DNA from: Typha latifolia
Taxonomy: Eukaryota; Streptophyta; Magnoliopsida; Poales; Typhaceae
Length of the DNA: 64,000 bases
Assembly: GCA_019914945.1 (NCBI GenBank)
Contig: CM034099.1
Location: 1,364,001-1,428,000 of the forward strand
Reading direction: 5' to 3'
Shown: positions 62,436 through 64,000 of the stretch, in pieces
Layout: each line of letters begins with the position of its first letter
Numbering within the stretch: position 1 is the stretch's first letter
Notes under the pieces: generated by a model
Seen by the model: only the letters and a program-made list of their open reading frames with translations
Database searches by the model: none
Told to the model about the DNA's origin: nothing
Position numbers and translations under genes: made by a program

Positions 62436-63903
62436 ATGGCATTCTTTGCCATTCCTCTATGTCCGCCTCCTCCTCTCCTCTCTCGTAGAATCTCCTCTCC
62501 TTCTCCTCTCCTCTCTCGTAGAATCTCCTCTCCTTCTTCCCTTAGAAGAATCCTTGTGAGGAATCCCCGGTTTCCCCTGCTTCCGAGGTCTTCTTCCGAG
62601 CCGGCGACCAAAGGTTTCGATGCTGTAGGCGAAGGCGGTGGTGATAAGATCTCGAGGGCGACACTGCTATGGAGAGCCGCCAAGTTACCCATTTACTCCG
62701 TAGCCTTGGTTCCCCTCACTGTGAGTACCATCTCTGTGTTAATTTTTTTTTCTTGATTCCTTTTCTTTCTAGCTCTTTATGTCTTAGTTATTGTCCAAGT
62801 TGAGGGGTATTTCGAATTCTTGTGGGAATTCTGATTTTGAGACTTGGAGAATGGAACAATGGATGTATGAACTTAGACGTACTAATTAGTTATGGAATTA
62901 TGAACTCTAGGATGTGTAAGTTTTGGATTTTCTGTATTCTTTGGAATTCTCTCTTTTTTAAGCAAATTCGAACTGGCTCAGTTTCATTAGGGAACAAAAT
63001 AGAACCAATTCTTAGGATTTATACTTTCCTTTAGTGGATAAATGGATTTCTTTCCTAGAAACTGAAGCAAGATATTAGGAAGCTAAAATATGCCTTCTAG
63101 TTGATCCATTGTTATTCAGGCTTTTCAATCGCTGAATAACCTCAGTGTAATATTTTTTGTTACTTAAGCCTTAATGTACCTTGGTCAGATTCAGATCATC
63201 AGTCTAGAGTGAGAAAGAAACATGTTTTCATATTTATGTCACGGAAATCCTCATGACATAATAAAGACTAGTGAATGAATGAGTTGAGATTGTGGTTCCT
63301 GATCTTCTGAAAGTTATATGTAGCAGAAGTAGTCACAATTAAACTAAACTGCAACCTCTGTCTCGTAAGAATTGTCACGAATCAACTGCATGCTGACTAT
63401 TTACAGATCGTAATGTCATGGAAACACTAACTTTAAATGTTGACGAATCACATGCTATACTTTGTTGTAATTCTTGTTTAGCGTGCAATATATTATCAAT
63501 GAATGTAATGTTCTGGTTTATATTCCAGAATTATGTTGACTATATATTTGCCATTTTCCAACATATCCAACCATCTGTATTCTTATGTCAAATGACAGGT
63601 TGGTAGCGCCGCAGCTTATCTCCATACGGGCTTATTCTTTGCCAAGCGTTATCTTGTGCTCTTAACTGCATCAGTTCTTGTCATTACTTGGCTCAATCTG
63701 AGGTGACTTCAGAAAACACATTAAAATACAACTTTCTTCTTTTCTCCATGTTCTTTCAGTTTCCATGTAAAATTGTTGATTCATTTTCAGCTTTATGAGG
63801 TCAGACTTATGTTTAATTTCTTAATTTGTAGCAATGATGTTTATGATTTTGATACTGGGGCAGATAAGAACAAAAAGGAATCTGTTGTCAACATTGTTGG
63901 CAG
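62436..63903 (+). CDS. ABC4: 1,4-dihydroxy-2-naphthoate phytyltransferase, 5' part (UbiA family)
   Basis: Partial gene. Exons 62436-62720, 63599-63702 and 63832-63903 join in frame; the gene runs past the right edge of the window. Exon 1 encodes a Ser/Arg/Pro-rich plastid transit peptide, then LLWRAAKLPIYSVALVPLT; exon 2 gives VGSAAAYLHTGLFFAKRYLVLL and ITWLNL; exon 3 gives SNDVYDFDTGADKNKKESVVN. NDVYDFDTGAD is the first Asp-rich prenyl-diphosphate-binding motif of UbiA prenyltransferases. The context matches MenA/ABC4, a plastid membrane enzyme that attaches a phytyl chain to DHNA in phylloquinone (vitamin K1) synthesis for photosystem I. The transit peptide contains an in-frame 33-nt tandem duplication (LLSRRISSPSP repeated). 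Later exons and the second Asp-rich motif are outside the window. Confidence 0.9.
62470..62537 (+). repeat. In-frame 33-nt duplication in the ABC4 transit peptide
   Basis: Two copies of a 33-base unit containing CTCTCGTAGAATCTCCTC stand side by side and encode LLSRRISSPS twice, with only the end differing. Confidence 0.85.
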
Positions 63904-64000
63904 GTAATTCTGACTTTCTACTCCAATTTTGTGATTTGTTGTTAGGGATAATGAGATTTGTTTTACTTACATGTCGAGAAGTCGAAGAGTGACACAGTTT

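Overview
The window is nuclear DNA of a flowering plant, most likely a monocot. Genes are split by GT-AG introns, have GC-rich 5' exons set in AT-rich spacers, and encode plant-only families: an R2R3-MYB, a clade F PP2C, UGT85-type glycosyltransferases, an EXORDIUM-like protein, class II DAHP synthase, RABA4 and the phylloquinone prenyltransferase. Two genes, CFL1-like and DTM1-like, are best known from rice. The many (GA)n and (CT)n tracts and low spacer GC do not look like a grass, but I cannot name the species. Exon models below were built by hand from frame continuity, splice dinucleotides and family conservation.

Layout, left to right. 1-14 kb: a WW-domain CFL1-like gene (+), then TRM112 (-) head-to-head with a UBP3/UBP4-type deubiquitinase (+), then an R2R3-MYB (-). 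19-28 kb: tubulin cofactor C (-) head-to-head with a small ER membrane protein of the DTM1/SPC12 type (+), then a PP2C phosphatase (+). 28-37 kb: AT-rich, repeat-rich DNA with a decayed copper-transporter (COPT) pseudogene, an alpha/beta hydrolase gene (+) and an intron-containing tRNA-Met (-). 38-47.6 kb: a tandem UGT85-type cluster with two nearly identical intact genes flanking a broken copy. 49-64 kb: an EXORDIUM-like gene (-) divergent from DAHP synthase (+), a mitochondrial-type small heat shock protein (+), RABA4 (+), and the 5' part of the DHNA phytyltransferase gene ABC4/MenA (+), which runs off the right edge.

The genes do not form one pathway; this is ordinary mixed plant gene space, and I found no CRISPR, phage or operon-like system. 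The most notable points are: (1) two unrelated genes, the MYB and DTM1, whose first intron begins GT followed directly by a long pure (CT)n tract, so the microsatellite forms the 5' splice site; in the MYB intron this is the only GT present; (2) the UGT cluster, where a pseudogene is cut inside its PSPG box and joined to a copy of the 5' flank of the neighbouring UGT; (3) an unusual run of three separate 30-33 bp tandem duplications within about 210 bp; (4) the COPT pseudogene with three in-frame stops.
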